Assembly: GCA_020002185.1 (NCBI GenBank)
Contig: CM034541.1
Span: 32,180,861 to 32,244,860 of the forward strand
Length of the DNA stretch: 64,000 nt
Direction of reading: 5' to 3'
DNA from: Paraescarpia echinospica
Taxonomy: Eukaryota > Annelida > Polychaeta > Sabellida > Siboglinidae
Shown here: piece after piece, positions 42,517 to 51,747 of the stretch
Numbering within the stretch: the stretch's first letter is position 1
Layout: the number at the start of each line of letters is the position of its first letter
The notes under the pieces: generated by a model
What the model was told of the DNA's origin: nothing
The model's input: only the letters and a program-made list of their open reading frames with translations
Databases searched by the model: none
Program-made: the position numbers and the translations under genes

Positions 42517-43563
42517 TGTAAGAAACCACCTGCATCATATAAATTAGCTGGACAATACGCGGTGGTAAACAGGATCGTTAGAAATAAGTTAGCCAGTTCT
42601 AAACAGAGTGGACGCAGCTGAGATTCGGAATGCACTGGATAATTAGAAATGGGTAAATTGTATAAAAGCAGTATTGACACAGCTCGGCGCCCCGGTAACA
42701 TAAATCAGGGGCGGGGCAACATTAATCCAGAATTGTATAAGCAAGGTATGCACGATGTTTTGCAGCTGGCAGGGTTGTAACATTAATTCAGCCGGTATTC
42801 TCTACCAGGGATCTATTATCATTTATTTTGCTTTGTGGAAGTCGCAGAGTGAAACAAAGAAATTCAATAGAGGGTACACTATAATTTACATTCTGTAGAT
42901 TGAAAGGAAACGCTCATCCGGCCGGATTGACAGGCAGAACGTGGTTAGGTTATACTGACGTCCTTGCAGAGACGGAAGCTTAAATAAGTGAAGTACGCAT
43001 GTGCAGTGGTCTACGGATGCATAAACACGCATGCGTGAAGAAGGTTTGCCGGGAAATAAAGTAGGGTTTAAAAAGGGAGGTTGATGAGAGAATCGAGAGG
43101 AGAGGGGGTGGCAAAACTCTCCACAGGGACGGTCGAACATGTCTCTAGCATTTCATTAGGATCTAAATTATAACAGTAATATGGGACGGTTGCCCATACT
43201 TGTTTCTCTTAAAATTACCGGCAGACTTTGTACATTTCAAAACGTAGAGGCTCTGGAGGAAGCGGGAATGTAGTACGGCCAAATCCAGAGTCTTGATTTT
43301 ACTTAGCTGAGGAGTTAAGGCAGAAGTTACATTATATCGACGATGTGTACTTTATGTGTTCTATGATATCCGTGAATAAATTCGGTATGAAACTGGAATC
43401 TAGCGTTTCCAATTCTCGACTAATTATACAGACACCTAGAATCGGGGGTGTACATTAAAATCCGATTCTGGCGAGCGCAAACTAAACTCACACCACACAC
43501 ACCTTCTCCTGTGAGGTCGGACCCCAAGACGCACGCAGCCCAATCGGGGGTACAGACTTTACA
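42517..43563 (+). repeat. 5' LTR
   Basis: Starts TGTAAGAAACCACC and ends GACTTTACA. A TATA-like TTAAATAAGTGAAG lies near 42980, and AATAAA at about 43055 may be the poly(A) signal. The start site and R region cannot be fixed. A PBS-like CTGGCGAGCGC occurs inside the LTR at 43468-43478. Confidence 0.95.
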
Positions 43564-43858
43564 CTGGCGAGCGCGCCTTCGAATCTTCTACACACGGATG
43601 GAAACAAGAAACTGCCAAGGAATGCTACTACACGGCCTTCCTTCGTACTGTGAGTACAATTTATCTTTGTTATTGATGTAACAACAACAGGCACAATGCT
43701 GTCGAGTTACCCAACGTTATGAACTGTCGATCTCCACGGAATGCTACCTGAATTGCTATGAACTGACGAACATTTGCACACTTCGACCGATTGGTATGAA
43801 TACTATTTGAACGTTTCCCATGAACTATCTGTGTACGGACCAATTTTAAATTTTCAAG
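43564..43858 (+). promoter_or_regulatory. Primer binding site and leader
   Basis: TGGCGAGC (43565-43572) directly follows the LTR and fits the complement of a tRNA-Arg 3' end for about eight bases before diverging, so the primer call is tentative. A good splice donor, CT|GTGAGTAC (GT at 43650), lies in the leader and could serve a spliced env message. The leader ends at the gag ATG. Confidence 0.6.
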
Positions 43859-44995
43859 ATGGATCAACAGCAATTTCAAAATTTCACCTTGGGTTTGGCT
43901 CAACAAGAGGTAAATCGACGCGAAGCAGTAAGTAACCGTGAACAAATTCGTGATCTCATCAGACAAACACAGATGTGTGACGGTTCTTCCACATTAGCTG
44001 TACGAAATTGGATTCGAGAAGTCACCCTTGCATTTAATCAAGTCGGTGAGAATGCCATCATCGAAATTGCATCCAAAACTGTATCCGGCCCGTTTCGTTT
44101 CGAATTGGAACGATGTATAGAAACGCAGATGGCAGCAAATCAAATCGCTCGAGCAGCAGTTGTATGGGGTAATGTGCGTGACCATTTAGCAGAACAGTTT
44201 CTGAACATAGATGAGAGTGCCACTCTTAAAGACGAACTCGATAAATTAGGACAAAAAGCATTTGAACCGACTCAACAATATGTTCGACGGTACCGTGAAG
44301 TGGCAGATATGGCCTACCCCATCAACCAACGTAATGTAGACCAGGAAAGATTACTGGTTAAATCATTCGCTAGGGGACTTTCGTCAGACGGGTTAGCAGC
44401 TAAACTAATTGAAGGTGAGCCGGCCACATTAGAAGAAGCAATAACGGTAGTAACACGTGCATGTTCCCGCCAAGACGCGTACTCTCGTTTGGGGAGAACG
44501 ACGCGTCAGGAATCGCCCATGGAAATTGGGACAACCGATCCTGAAGAGCAAACGGAGATGTTGCGCATGGTAGACTCTTTAACGACATCCATGCAACGCT
44601 TGGCCACTAAAGTAGCCAAAATCGAGGCGCGAGGCAACCACTCGATCGCCGACAGACCGCCACGCGGCGCTTCCGGCCCCGCGATGACGCGCTCACGTAA
44701 CGTACGACACCTGGCCGACGATTACGGCGAACCGCGTTATGCTACCGACCGGTACCCGACCCCCCAGCGATCGGCACGACCTTCCGGAGACCCACGGCCA
44801 CCCAGCGCCTATGACCAGCGTGGCGCACGTTCGACAGGAACACGGCCATCCTTTCTCCGGGAACCGCAACTACGACGCCCGCCGGAGTGTTACGCCTGCC
44901 GACGACACGGCCACTTCGCCGCCCAGTGTCCGCAGCGCTCCGACAGGTATCGCCACCAGCAGCGACAGGGAAACGGCCCCACGTCTTGGAAGTAA
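43859..44995 (+). CDS. gag: Gag polyprotein
   Basis: 378 residues in an uninterrupted frame. The N-terminal two-thirds is a helical capsid-like region (AVRNWIREVTLAF at about 46-58; FEPTQQYVRRYREVADMA at about 136-153). A basic, Pro/Arg-rich stretch follows, then one CCHC zinc knuckle at C344-C347-H352-C357 (CYACRRHGHFAAQC) for RNA binding. The ATG is the first after the leader. Gag forms the particle and packages RNA. Residues 340-370 are also covered by the start of the pol frame, which lies at -1. A GGGAAAC heptamer in the correct phase at 44968-44974 supports production of Gag-Pol by frameshifting. Confidence 0.9.
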   Translation: MDQQQFQNFTLGLAQQEVNRREAVSNREQIRDLIRQTQMCDGSSTLAVRNWIREVTLAFNQVGENAIIEIASKTVSGPFRFELERCIETQMAANQIARAAVVWGNVRDHLAEQFLNIDESATLKDELDKLGQKAFEPTQQYVRRYREVADMAYPINQRNVDQERLLVKSFARGLSSDGLAAKLIEGEPATLEEAITVVTRACSRQDAYSRLGRTTRQESPMEIGTTDPEEQTEMLRMVDSLTTSMQRLATKVAKIEARGNHSIADRPPRGASGPAMTRSRNVRHLADDYGEPRYATDRYPTPQRSARPSGDPRPPSAYDQRGARSTGTRPSFLREPQLRRPPECYACRRHGHFAAQCPQRSDRYRHQQRQGNGPTSWK

Positions 44996-47900
44996 ACGGC
45001 TTATCAGGTAATCAACGCCCCACTGTTAATCTAGTAATATCCGGTATTTTGGTAACGGCTTTGGTCGATACCGGGGCAACTTGTACTCTTCTGAGACGTG
45101 ACGTTTTCGATATGGTCGTTAACAAAACCCATCGTAGCAATGTGCTACATAAGTCAGTTCCGTTAAAAGGATTGGGTGGAATATCTCTCCAAGTTGATGG
45201 TCAAACGCAAATTACAGTGGCTGGTGTTAAATCGCCACTCGATGTAGTAATTTGTCGTAACATTCCCCATGAAATGATACTAGGGAATAGTTCCTTGCGG
45301 GATGGTAACGGAGTAATTGATTTGAAGTCGAATGTACTAACATGGTATCATGGTAATTGGCCATTACGGCAACACAACACTCCCGGTTACGATAGTGTAG
45401 GTCCTATTTCTCCAGAGACTGGAAGCACTAGCATCGATGAGGTAGTCCAGCGTAATGCAGATGTATTTGCAGCGAAAGGGGAAAAGAATGGTTGTTACAG
45501 CATGGGCAAATTACACATCAAAACGACAGGACCCCCAATTTGTCAAAAAGCGTACAGAATGCCATTGACTAAACGCCAAAAGGTTGACCACTTAATCGCT
45601 GAAATGTTGGCAGATGACATCATTCGTCCCAGTAATTCGTCCTATGCCAGCCCCGTCTTGTTAGTTCCCAAGAAAGATGGTGAAACACGATTTTGCGTCG
45701 ATTATCGCAAGCTTAATACTGTAACAGAATCATCCGCTTTTCCTCTTCCGATCATACAAGATATCTTTGATTTGGTGGGCGGCAGTGCCATTTATTCGAC
45801 TCTAGATCTCAAAGCTGGTTATCACCAGATGCGAGTGGCTGAAGCTGACATTCACAAAACTGCATTTCGATGCCATGCGGGTCACTACGAATTTACTAAA
45901 GTTCCTTTTGGACTCAAGACAGCTCCAAATTTCTTTCAACAAGAAATGAATAAGATCTTGGCTGACTTGCTTGGTGTATGTGTTTTCGTGTATATTGATG
46001 ATATTTTGGTGTTTAGCAAGAACGAAGAGGACCACTTGCGACACCTTCAACTCGTTTTTGATAAACTCCGGAAGGTGGGTTTGAAATTGAAACCCACAAA
46101 GTGTGCATTTGGTCTCCCTGAAGTTAAATTGTTAGGATATGTTCTTAACAGTGAAGGTATTCAGACAGACCCGGAGAAAGTGAAAGCTATATCGGACTTA
46201 CCGACGCCCACTACAATCAAAGAGGTACGTTCCTTGCTTGGTATGACAAATTACTATAGAACTTGCTTACCAAACTATGCCAAGATTGCTGAACCGCTCA
46301 TTCAGTTGACGCGCAAACATGTACGATTTAAATGGACTGACGACCGACAGACCGCCTTTGACGAACTCAAACACCTCTTAACGTCCTCACATGTGATGGC
46401 AACCCCTGATTTGAATCGAGGTTACAAACTGTATACCGATGCTTGTGATTATGCAGTAGGGGGTATCTTGGTGCAGGAATCCTCCGATGGGATTGAGAAA
46501 GTAATCCAATATGTCTCTCACACCTTGTCACCAACGCAGCGGAAGTGGGCCACGATTGAAAAGGAAGCATATGCCGTAGTGTATTGTCTCGAAAAATTAA
46601 GAACTTACATTTTTGGAGCCAGTATTAACGTCTATACCGACCACAAACCCATTCTCAGTTTATTTTCCAAATCAATGGCCAACACAAAGATTCAGAGATG
46701 GGGAGTCTTGCTCGCACAGTACGGTGCGAAAATTCATTACATTTCCGGGAAACGTAACATTCGCGCGGATATTTTATCCCGCATACGATCCACTGAAGGG
46801 CCACCACTGGCTGTTGTTGACACAGGTGACGAATTTGACTTAGAGTCTGTTCAGGATGACAATATTATTGAAACCTTACCTTGGATTCATGCAGGGCTAG
46901 ATTTACAAGAAATCGCTCAGGCACAACGTTCTGAATTCCCTGATTTATGGACTCTAGCTAACTCGGATGAGGATGACAGTTATGAAATTATCAATGGCGT
47001 TTTGTACAGTCTAGCGCCCCCCCACACACGGGCACCTATCTATCCACGCTTAGTTTTACCCGTGGCTTATCGCAAAGCGGTCATCGATCGCACGCATAAA
47101 GAACTGGGTCATTTGGCATTATGGAAATGTGTACAACGTATAACCGAAGCATATGTATGGAAAGGTTTGCGTAAAGATGTCCAACGACAACTAAGCCAAT
47201 GCGCCACATGCTTGCTTCATAATCGTAAATTCCAACGATTCCCCATGGGCGAAATGCCTATCGCGTCTTACCCTATTCAAATTGTTGCAGCAGATTTAAT
47301 AGGACCATTTGTAGAATCCCCGAACGGCAATAAGTACATTCTAACTATAATTGATCATTGTTCAGGATGGGTGGAAGCATATCCCATTCCCTCCAAATCT
47401 AACGAGAGCGTTTGGCATGCCTTCAGCACTTATTATATAACTCGTCATGGCGTCCCTGAAATTTTGATCACGGACAATGGGGCCGAATTTACAGCAAGAG
47501 CTTTTGAAACATATCTCCAGCAAATTGGGATCGAACACCGGACGACGACTCCGGTACATCCCCAGTCAAATGGCAAAATTGAACGCTGTAACAGGGTCCT
47601 CAAAGAAATGATTTCAAAAGCAGTCAGTAACTGTCCTTCCCGCTGGGAGGCAGTTTTAAATGACGTCTTGTTAGCCCATAGAGCGAGTATTTCAACAACG
47701 ACAACCTTTACCCCTCATTTCTTAATGACGGGTCGGCGTATCCGATTGCCGTTAGAGAAAACACTAAGTGCTAAGAATCCCCACGAGTTTGGAAATAGGC
47801 TAGATGATTTGGCAGCAGCACTTCAGATAGCTAAAGCTATGACAGAAGAAAGTCGTGAGTATAATCGACAACGACTCCAAGCTAAGGCAAATAGTAAACA

Positions 47901-48459
47901 AATCTCTCCAGGTGATCATGTGGTAATTAAGGCGGAGGAGAAGTTGACATTCACATCAAATTGGGACCCAATGTTCATCGTGACTCGCGTTAATGGTCCT
48001 GTAGTGTATCTACATCACCAACAAACAGGTAAAGTGAAAGTGTTGAATATCGAAAAGTGTAGACTTGTCGATCCGGCACAGACGTGGGATTCTTGTAATC
48101 CCAGGCCTCGCCGCAAACAAAGACCTGTTCGGTCACGGCCTCAAATTGAGCATCAAATTACCACAGGCGTCACTAATGACAGTGGTAGGGTTACTACTCC
48201 GTCACGCCCATCAGGCAAATCGGACAATGTAAAGCAACGGACCGCCCACAAAAGGCGGCGATGTACCAGTAGTCACTCACGTGATGAGGGCGACACAGTA
48301 ACCACGCCCCCCACGCAACAGACAGTGACACAGACGGTTGACAGACAGGCAGACGGTGCCGATACGCGCCAATTACCGACCCGACGCTCGACACGTCACA
48401 GCCGGTTTTTATGCGCGGGCTTTAGAAGCGACAGACTTAGAGTCCCGAACAGACAGTGA
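44887..48459 (+). CDS. pol: Pol polyprotein (protease, RT, RNase H, integrase)
   Basis: Open for 1,190 codons. Translation probably enters by -1 frameshift at 44968-44974 rather than at a start codon. Numbering from 44887: protease LVDTGA (D61); RT with KKDGETRFCVDYRKLN and catalytic YIDD (369-372); RNase H LYTDAC (D518); integrase zinc finger H737/H742/C772/C775; and integrase core D803, D863, E899 with DX59DX35E spacing. The C-terminal domain follows (GDHVVIK; RVNGPVVYL), then a basic tail rich in Arg/Thr. All catalytic residues are present. The order PR-RT-RH-IN marks it as Ty3/gypsy. It ends 81 bp before env, in the same frame, separated by a TGA stop. Confidence 0.93.
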   Translation: MLRLPTTRPLRRPVSAALRQVSPPAATGKRPHVLEVNGLSGNQRPTVNLVISGILVTALVDTGATCTLLRRDVFDMVVNKTHRSNVLHKSVPLKGLGGISLQVDGQTQITVAGVKSPLDVVICRNIPHEMILGNSSLRDGNGVIDLKSNVLTWYHGNWPLRQHNTPGYDSVGPISPETGSTSIDEVVQRNADVFAAKGEKNGCYSMGKLHIKTTGPPICQKAYRMPLTKRQKVDHLIAEMLADDIIRPSNSSYASPVLLVPKKDGETRFCVDYRKLNTVTESSAFPLPIIQDIFDLVGGSAIYSTLDLKAGYHQMRVAEADIHKTAFRCHAGHYEFTKVPFGLKTAPNFFQQEMNKILADLLGVCVFVYIDDILVFSKNEEDHLRHLQLVFDKLRKVGLKLKPTKCAFGLPEVKLLGYVLNSEGIQTDPEKVKAISDLPTPTTIKEVRSLLGMTNYYRTCLPNYAKIAEPLIQLTRKHVRFKWTDDRQTAFDELKHLLTSSHVMATPDLNRGYKLYTDACDYAVGGILVQESSDGIEKVIQYVSHTLSPTQRKWATIEKEAYAVVYCLEKLRTYIFGASINVYTDHKPILSLFSKSMANTKIQRWGVLLAQYGAKIHYISGKRNIRADILSRIRSTEGPPLAVVDTGDEFDLESVQDDNIIETLPWIHAGLDLQEIAQAQRSEFPDLWTLANSDEDDSYEIINGVLYSLAPPHTRAPIYPRLVLPVAYRKAVIDRTHKELGHLALWKCVQRITEAYVWKGLRKDVQRQLSQCATCLLHNRKFQRFPMGEMPIASYPIQIVAADLIGPFVESPNGNKYILTIIDHCSGWVEAYPIPSKSNESVWHAFSTYYITRHGVPEILITDNGAEFTARAFETYLQQIGIEHRTTTPVHPQSNGKIERCNRVLKEMISKAVSNCPSRWEAVLNDVLLAHRASISTTTTFTPHFLMTGRRIRLPLEKTLSAKNPHEFGNRLDDLAAALQIAKAMTEESREYNRQRLQAKANSKQISPGDHVVIKAEEKLTFTSNWDPMFIVTRVNGPVVYLHHQQTGKVKVLNIEKCRLVDPAQTWDSCNPRPRRKQRPVRSRPQIEHQITTGVTNDSGRVTTPSRPSGKSDNVKQRTAHKRRRCTSSHSRDEGDTVTTPPTQQTVTQTVDRQADGADTRQLPTRRSTRHSRFLCAGFRSDRLRVPNRQ
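44968..44974 (+). promoter_or_regulatory. Ribosomal -1 frameshift heptamer
   Basis: GGGAAAC sits in the gag frame as G-GGA-AAC, the X-XXY-YYZ arrangement, seven codons before the gag stop. It is a known slippery type (X=G, Y=A). The pol frame is at -1 and open from upstream of this site. A downstream stimulatory structure has not been tested. Confidence 0.8.
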
Positions 48460-48540
48460 CATTGAAGTCGACCCAATCGTTTCGCACTTCAGAAAACGAC
48501 ACGCCAGGGCACCCACGGACACGTATCAGAAACGTGCACG

Positions 48541-50418
48541 ATGGGACCATATAGAATTTGTTTACTGCTTTACACGAGTGTAATCTTCGTGAGCGCAAAT
48601 GATTACAACACAACGACCATACCACTGAATGAACCACATTTACTACCGGATGGTATACTAGTTACCGGTGGTGAACCGACACGCAATCATGTAGCGACTT
48701 GGGTGGTACTGATCACTATAGCTACACCGACTGAAATACCCGGACTACGTGCCAAACTCGACCGATTTCGGACTGTCATTTCGAACTTGAATTTTTTTCA
48801 CAATATGGACAATGCGACGACCGACGCGTGGAATATTCGAATTGCCGACATTGAGGATACAATGTTCCTCGACGAATCTGTTGCGCGCCGGACCAGGCGA
48901 GGACTGCTGAACATTGTCGGTGCTTTGAGTAAATCACTATTTGGGACTGCGACTGACGACGACGTACTTGAATGCCGACGACAAATCGAACTATTACAAA
49001 CAAAGGACAGACGTGTGGTTCATGCAGTAAGTCAAATGTTGTCTGTTGTGAATCAAACTCACGATGAGGTTGTACAGAACCGTAAACATATAAATTCTTT
49101 GCAGAAATATGTTGAAACGGTAGCACACGAGGTCCGCCACATGGCAAATCTTTGGCAACAGCGGAACAAGTTGTTACAACTTATAAATGCCAAATTACGA
49201 GTAGAACAAGTATTAAATGCTATGGAAGCTGCTCATGATAATTGGTTTCGGCAAATTGCCAGGTTCAATAGACAGAAAGCATCACTAGAATTAGGGTTCC
49301 TAACGGAAGAACTCTTGAGCAAACATGAACTAACGCATATATTAACGTCCGCTAAATCAGCCGGTTTTTATGCGCCGGATTTGCAATGGTACTATGCTAA
49401 TATGCGTGTGTCTTCCATACTACGTACGGAACATGAATTGTTGTTCCGTGTCAAACTTCCTTTGACAGATAACATTCCCTACAACCGCTATCATATCTCA
49501 ACATGGCCAATCCCACATAATTCAGGAAAATTTGTTGCACAAATCCAAGTAACTGCAGATATCGCAATACATACACTAACGGGTGGCATGTTCAAACCCA
49601 CCGCTTGTCAGGGTAGTCGTCCTATGATTTGTAGAGCTGGGGCAGTTTACGATAGAACTCGTTTTAAATGCCCACGAGGTATATTGACAGGCGAGCCAGA
49701 TCTACGTAAGACTTGTCGGGTGACAATAACGAAAGCTCTCGACGACGAAACACAAATTATTGAACTAATGCCGGGCACATTTATAATTCTATCTGTCGGT
49801 GAGACAGTTTCCTTGTTTTGTTCTGGCGATCCGGAGCGACGCATCCGCCTGATCAACGGTGCTTCTGCTTTGCGCTTGACCAAAGGTTGTCACATAACAG
49901 CAAAGGGATGGACAATCTCCAGCATAACTCAGTTTAGTTCGACGGTAATGGTCGATTTTTCTGTAATAACAGTACCTTCCATGGCTCTTCTTAAACGTAT
50001 CCCTCATTCCATAATACTGAAACAATTAGCTAGCCCGGTATGGAAAGCATTAGGTGAAATTCGCGACGTACAATTAGACGCGTCACCATCTAATGAAAAT
50101 GACTTCATTGCATGGGGTTCTTATTCCGGTCACGTTTCGTGGACCGTAGCTCTCGTTGTGATAGCACTGACGGCCGTGGTGATTTACATTATAATTTGGT
50201 TATATCGAAATAAATTGAGGTTACCCGGGATCACCCGCGGCCCGCCCTCTAGCCCAGACGCGATGGAGGATCCCGGTATTTCTGCACAGGACCCTGGAGT
50301 GGAGTCCGTCTTATATGACGCCACGACAGCTACGGTTTCCTTGCCAACGGCTTGGCAACCAGACGATGCAACTGCTCCACATGCAGGTAAATACCTCAAA
50401 CTACAGCGTTCTAAGTGA
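48541..50418 (+). CDS. env: Env-like fusion glycoprotein, baculovirus F / errantivirus type
   Basis: 625 residues, uninterrupted. There is a hydrophobic N-terminus (CLLLYTSVIFVSA, residues 7-19) like a signal peptide. A furin-type site RRTRR ends at R120, and a fusion-peptide-like GLLNIVGALSKSLFG begins at G121. Heptad-rich helices follow (about 140-230), then a cysteine-containing ectodomain (about 355-465), a transmembrane segment (about 534-556) and a cytoplasmic tail of some 65 residues. The RRG-L-N-x-x-G-x-x-x-K-x-L-F-G layout is that of the Baculo_F family, class I membrane fusion proteins. Expression is probably from a spliced mRNA; TATCAG (to 48529) is a possible acceptor. Homology is inferred by layout, not by search. 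Confidence 0.85.
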   Translation: MGPYRICLLLYTSVIFVSANDYNTTTIPLNEPHLLPDGILVTGGEPTRNHVATWVVLITIATPTEIPGLRAKLDRFRTVISNLNFFHNMDNATTDAWNIRIADIEDTMFLDESVARRTRRGLLNIVGALSKSLFGTATDDDVLECRRQIELLQTKDRRVVHAVSQMLSVVNQTHDEVVQNRKHINSLQKYVETVAHEVRHMANLWQQRNKLLQLINAKLRVEQVLNAMEAAHDNWFRQIARFNRQKASLELGFLTEELLSKHELTHILTSAKSAGFYAPDLQWYYANMRVSSILRTEHELLFRVKLPLTDNIPYNRYHISTWPIPHNSGKFVAQIQVTADIAIHTLTGGMFKPTACQGSRPMICRAGAVYDRTRFKCPRGILTGEPDLRKTCRVTITKALDDETQIIELMPGTFIILSVGETVSLFCSGDPERRIRLINGASALRLTKGCHITAKGWTISSITQFSSTVMVDFSVITVPSMALLKRIPHSIILKQLASPVWKALGEIRDVQLDASPSNENDFIAWGSYSGHVSWTVALVVIALTAVVIYIIIWLYRNKLRLPGITRGPPSSPDAMEDPGISAQDPGVESVLYDATTATVSLPTAWQPDDATAPHAGKYLKLQRSK

Positions 50419-50470
50419 ATACATTTTAAAACCCACATATCTTCGCAATCCGCTTTTATTAATTGTTCCT

Positions 50471-50750
50471 GTTCCTTACATAATACGGTACTCCATGGAC
50501 CTGGCAATCCATGAAAAGGTCATCGACAACCTTTCCGTGAGGACGTCATCCTTCTGCCATTGGTCCTCAATTGCAAAGGACCGCATGTAACTCATACATG
50601 CACTCATAATTTCCCGTTCCTTACATAATACGGTACTCCATGGACCTGGTAATCCATGAAAAGGTCTTCGACAACCTTTCCGTGAGGACGTCATCTTCCT
50701 GCCATCGGTCGACCCTTAGTTGAAAAGGGCCACATCAAACTCATGCAATC
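50471..50750 (+). repeat. Post-env array 1: two 145-bp units
   Basis: GTTCCTTACATAATACGGTA and ACAACCTTTCCGTGAGGACG recur 145 bp apart with few differences. Non-coding. Confidence 0.85.
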
Positions 50751-50893
50751 ATGAAATATAAGGCGTAGTATAATTACGCATACGCCACGTACTCAATACG
50801 CAAGATTGATTAGACGGCAGTGAATAAGTCGCAACAAACTCTTGTCGTGATTGAGCCTGCGTTAAAGAAATGTTCTTTAACATGACACTGACA

Positions 50894-51117
50894 TGACGTG
50901 ACTAGGTGTCCCATTGTCAGAAGTAAGAAGTGACTAAGTGTCCTCTTGTGAAATATATGACGTGACTAGGTGTCCCATTGTCAGAATTAAGAAGTGACTA
51001 AGCGTCCTCTTGTGAAATATACGACATGACGTGACTAGGTGTCCCATTGTCAGAATTAAGAAGTGACTAAGTGTCCTCGTGTAAGCAATACGACTTGACA
51101 AGGTGTCCTCGTATGCG
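50894..51117 (+). repeat. Post-env array 2: about 3.5 units of 64-69 bp
   Basis: TGACGTGACTAGGTGTCCCA starts at 50894, 50958 and 51027, each followed by GTGACTAAGTGTCCTCTTGTG or a close variant. A partial unit ends the array. Each unit holds two GTGACTA(A/G)G(T/C)GTCC motifs. Confidence 0.88.
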
Positions 51118-51344
51118 ACAGACACACATAGCAATGTGTTCTAACTCGGTAATCGTACCCAGTTCTCGCTATCCGCAAGGGATCGCGAAACGGCACTATT
51201 ATGCCGGAATGTACTTCTATACAGCGACCTTACAAGTGGTTGTATAAGCATTTGTTATTGTATTCTTATAGATATAGTATAATATTTACCTTGCAACATG
51301 CTGTATAATGATGTATTCATTTAATTCACTATTAAGATTTGTAA

Positions 51345-51668
51345 GAATCTTTGCAAAGAGAGATTCAGCTTTTAACGACTCGTCAGCATGTTGTTATAAA
51401 TGCATGATTACAATGTGTATCTTACGTGCTAGATACGGTAAGAATCTCTGCAAAGAGAGATTCCAGATTGTGTTCTTCTTTAACTGTCAGCATTCTGTTA
51501 TGAATGCATGCTTACGTTGTGTATCTTATTTGCTAAGCTACGGTAAGAATCTCTGCAAACAGAGATTCTAGATTAGTGTGTTGATTGTCAACAGTCTGTT
51601 ATAGATGCTTGATTACGGTGTGCATATTATTTGCTAGCTTCTGTAAGAATCTCTGCAAAGAGAGATTC
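51345..51668 (+). repeat. Post-env array 3: four hairpins at about 100-bp spacing
   Basis: GAATCTCTGCAAAGAGAGATTC or a one- to two-base variant occurs at 51345, 51442, 51547 and 51647. Each can form an 8-bp stem. Spacing is 97-105 bp, and the intervening sequences are related (GTTATGAATGCATGATTACG type). Confidence 0.9.
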
Positions 51669-51747
51669 AGTATTGTTTGATACAGTGGTTTCTTTTAATG
51701 TAGTATTTAGTTGAAGACATAGTTTTCAACTCTTGGTGGTGGGCGTA

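Noticed and set aside
43448..43681. A 77-codon frame across the LTR end and leader
   Set aside because: It overlaps the primer binding site and has no domain. An upstream ORF role cannot be supported.
48338..48583. An 81-codon frame bridging the end of pol and start of env
   Set aside because: It overlaps both in another frame. A small accessory protein is conceivable, but no signal beyond openness supports it.
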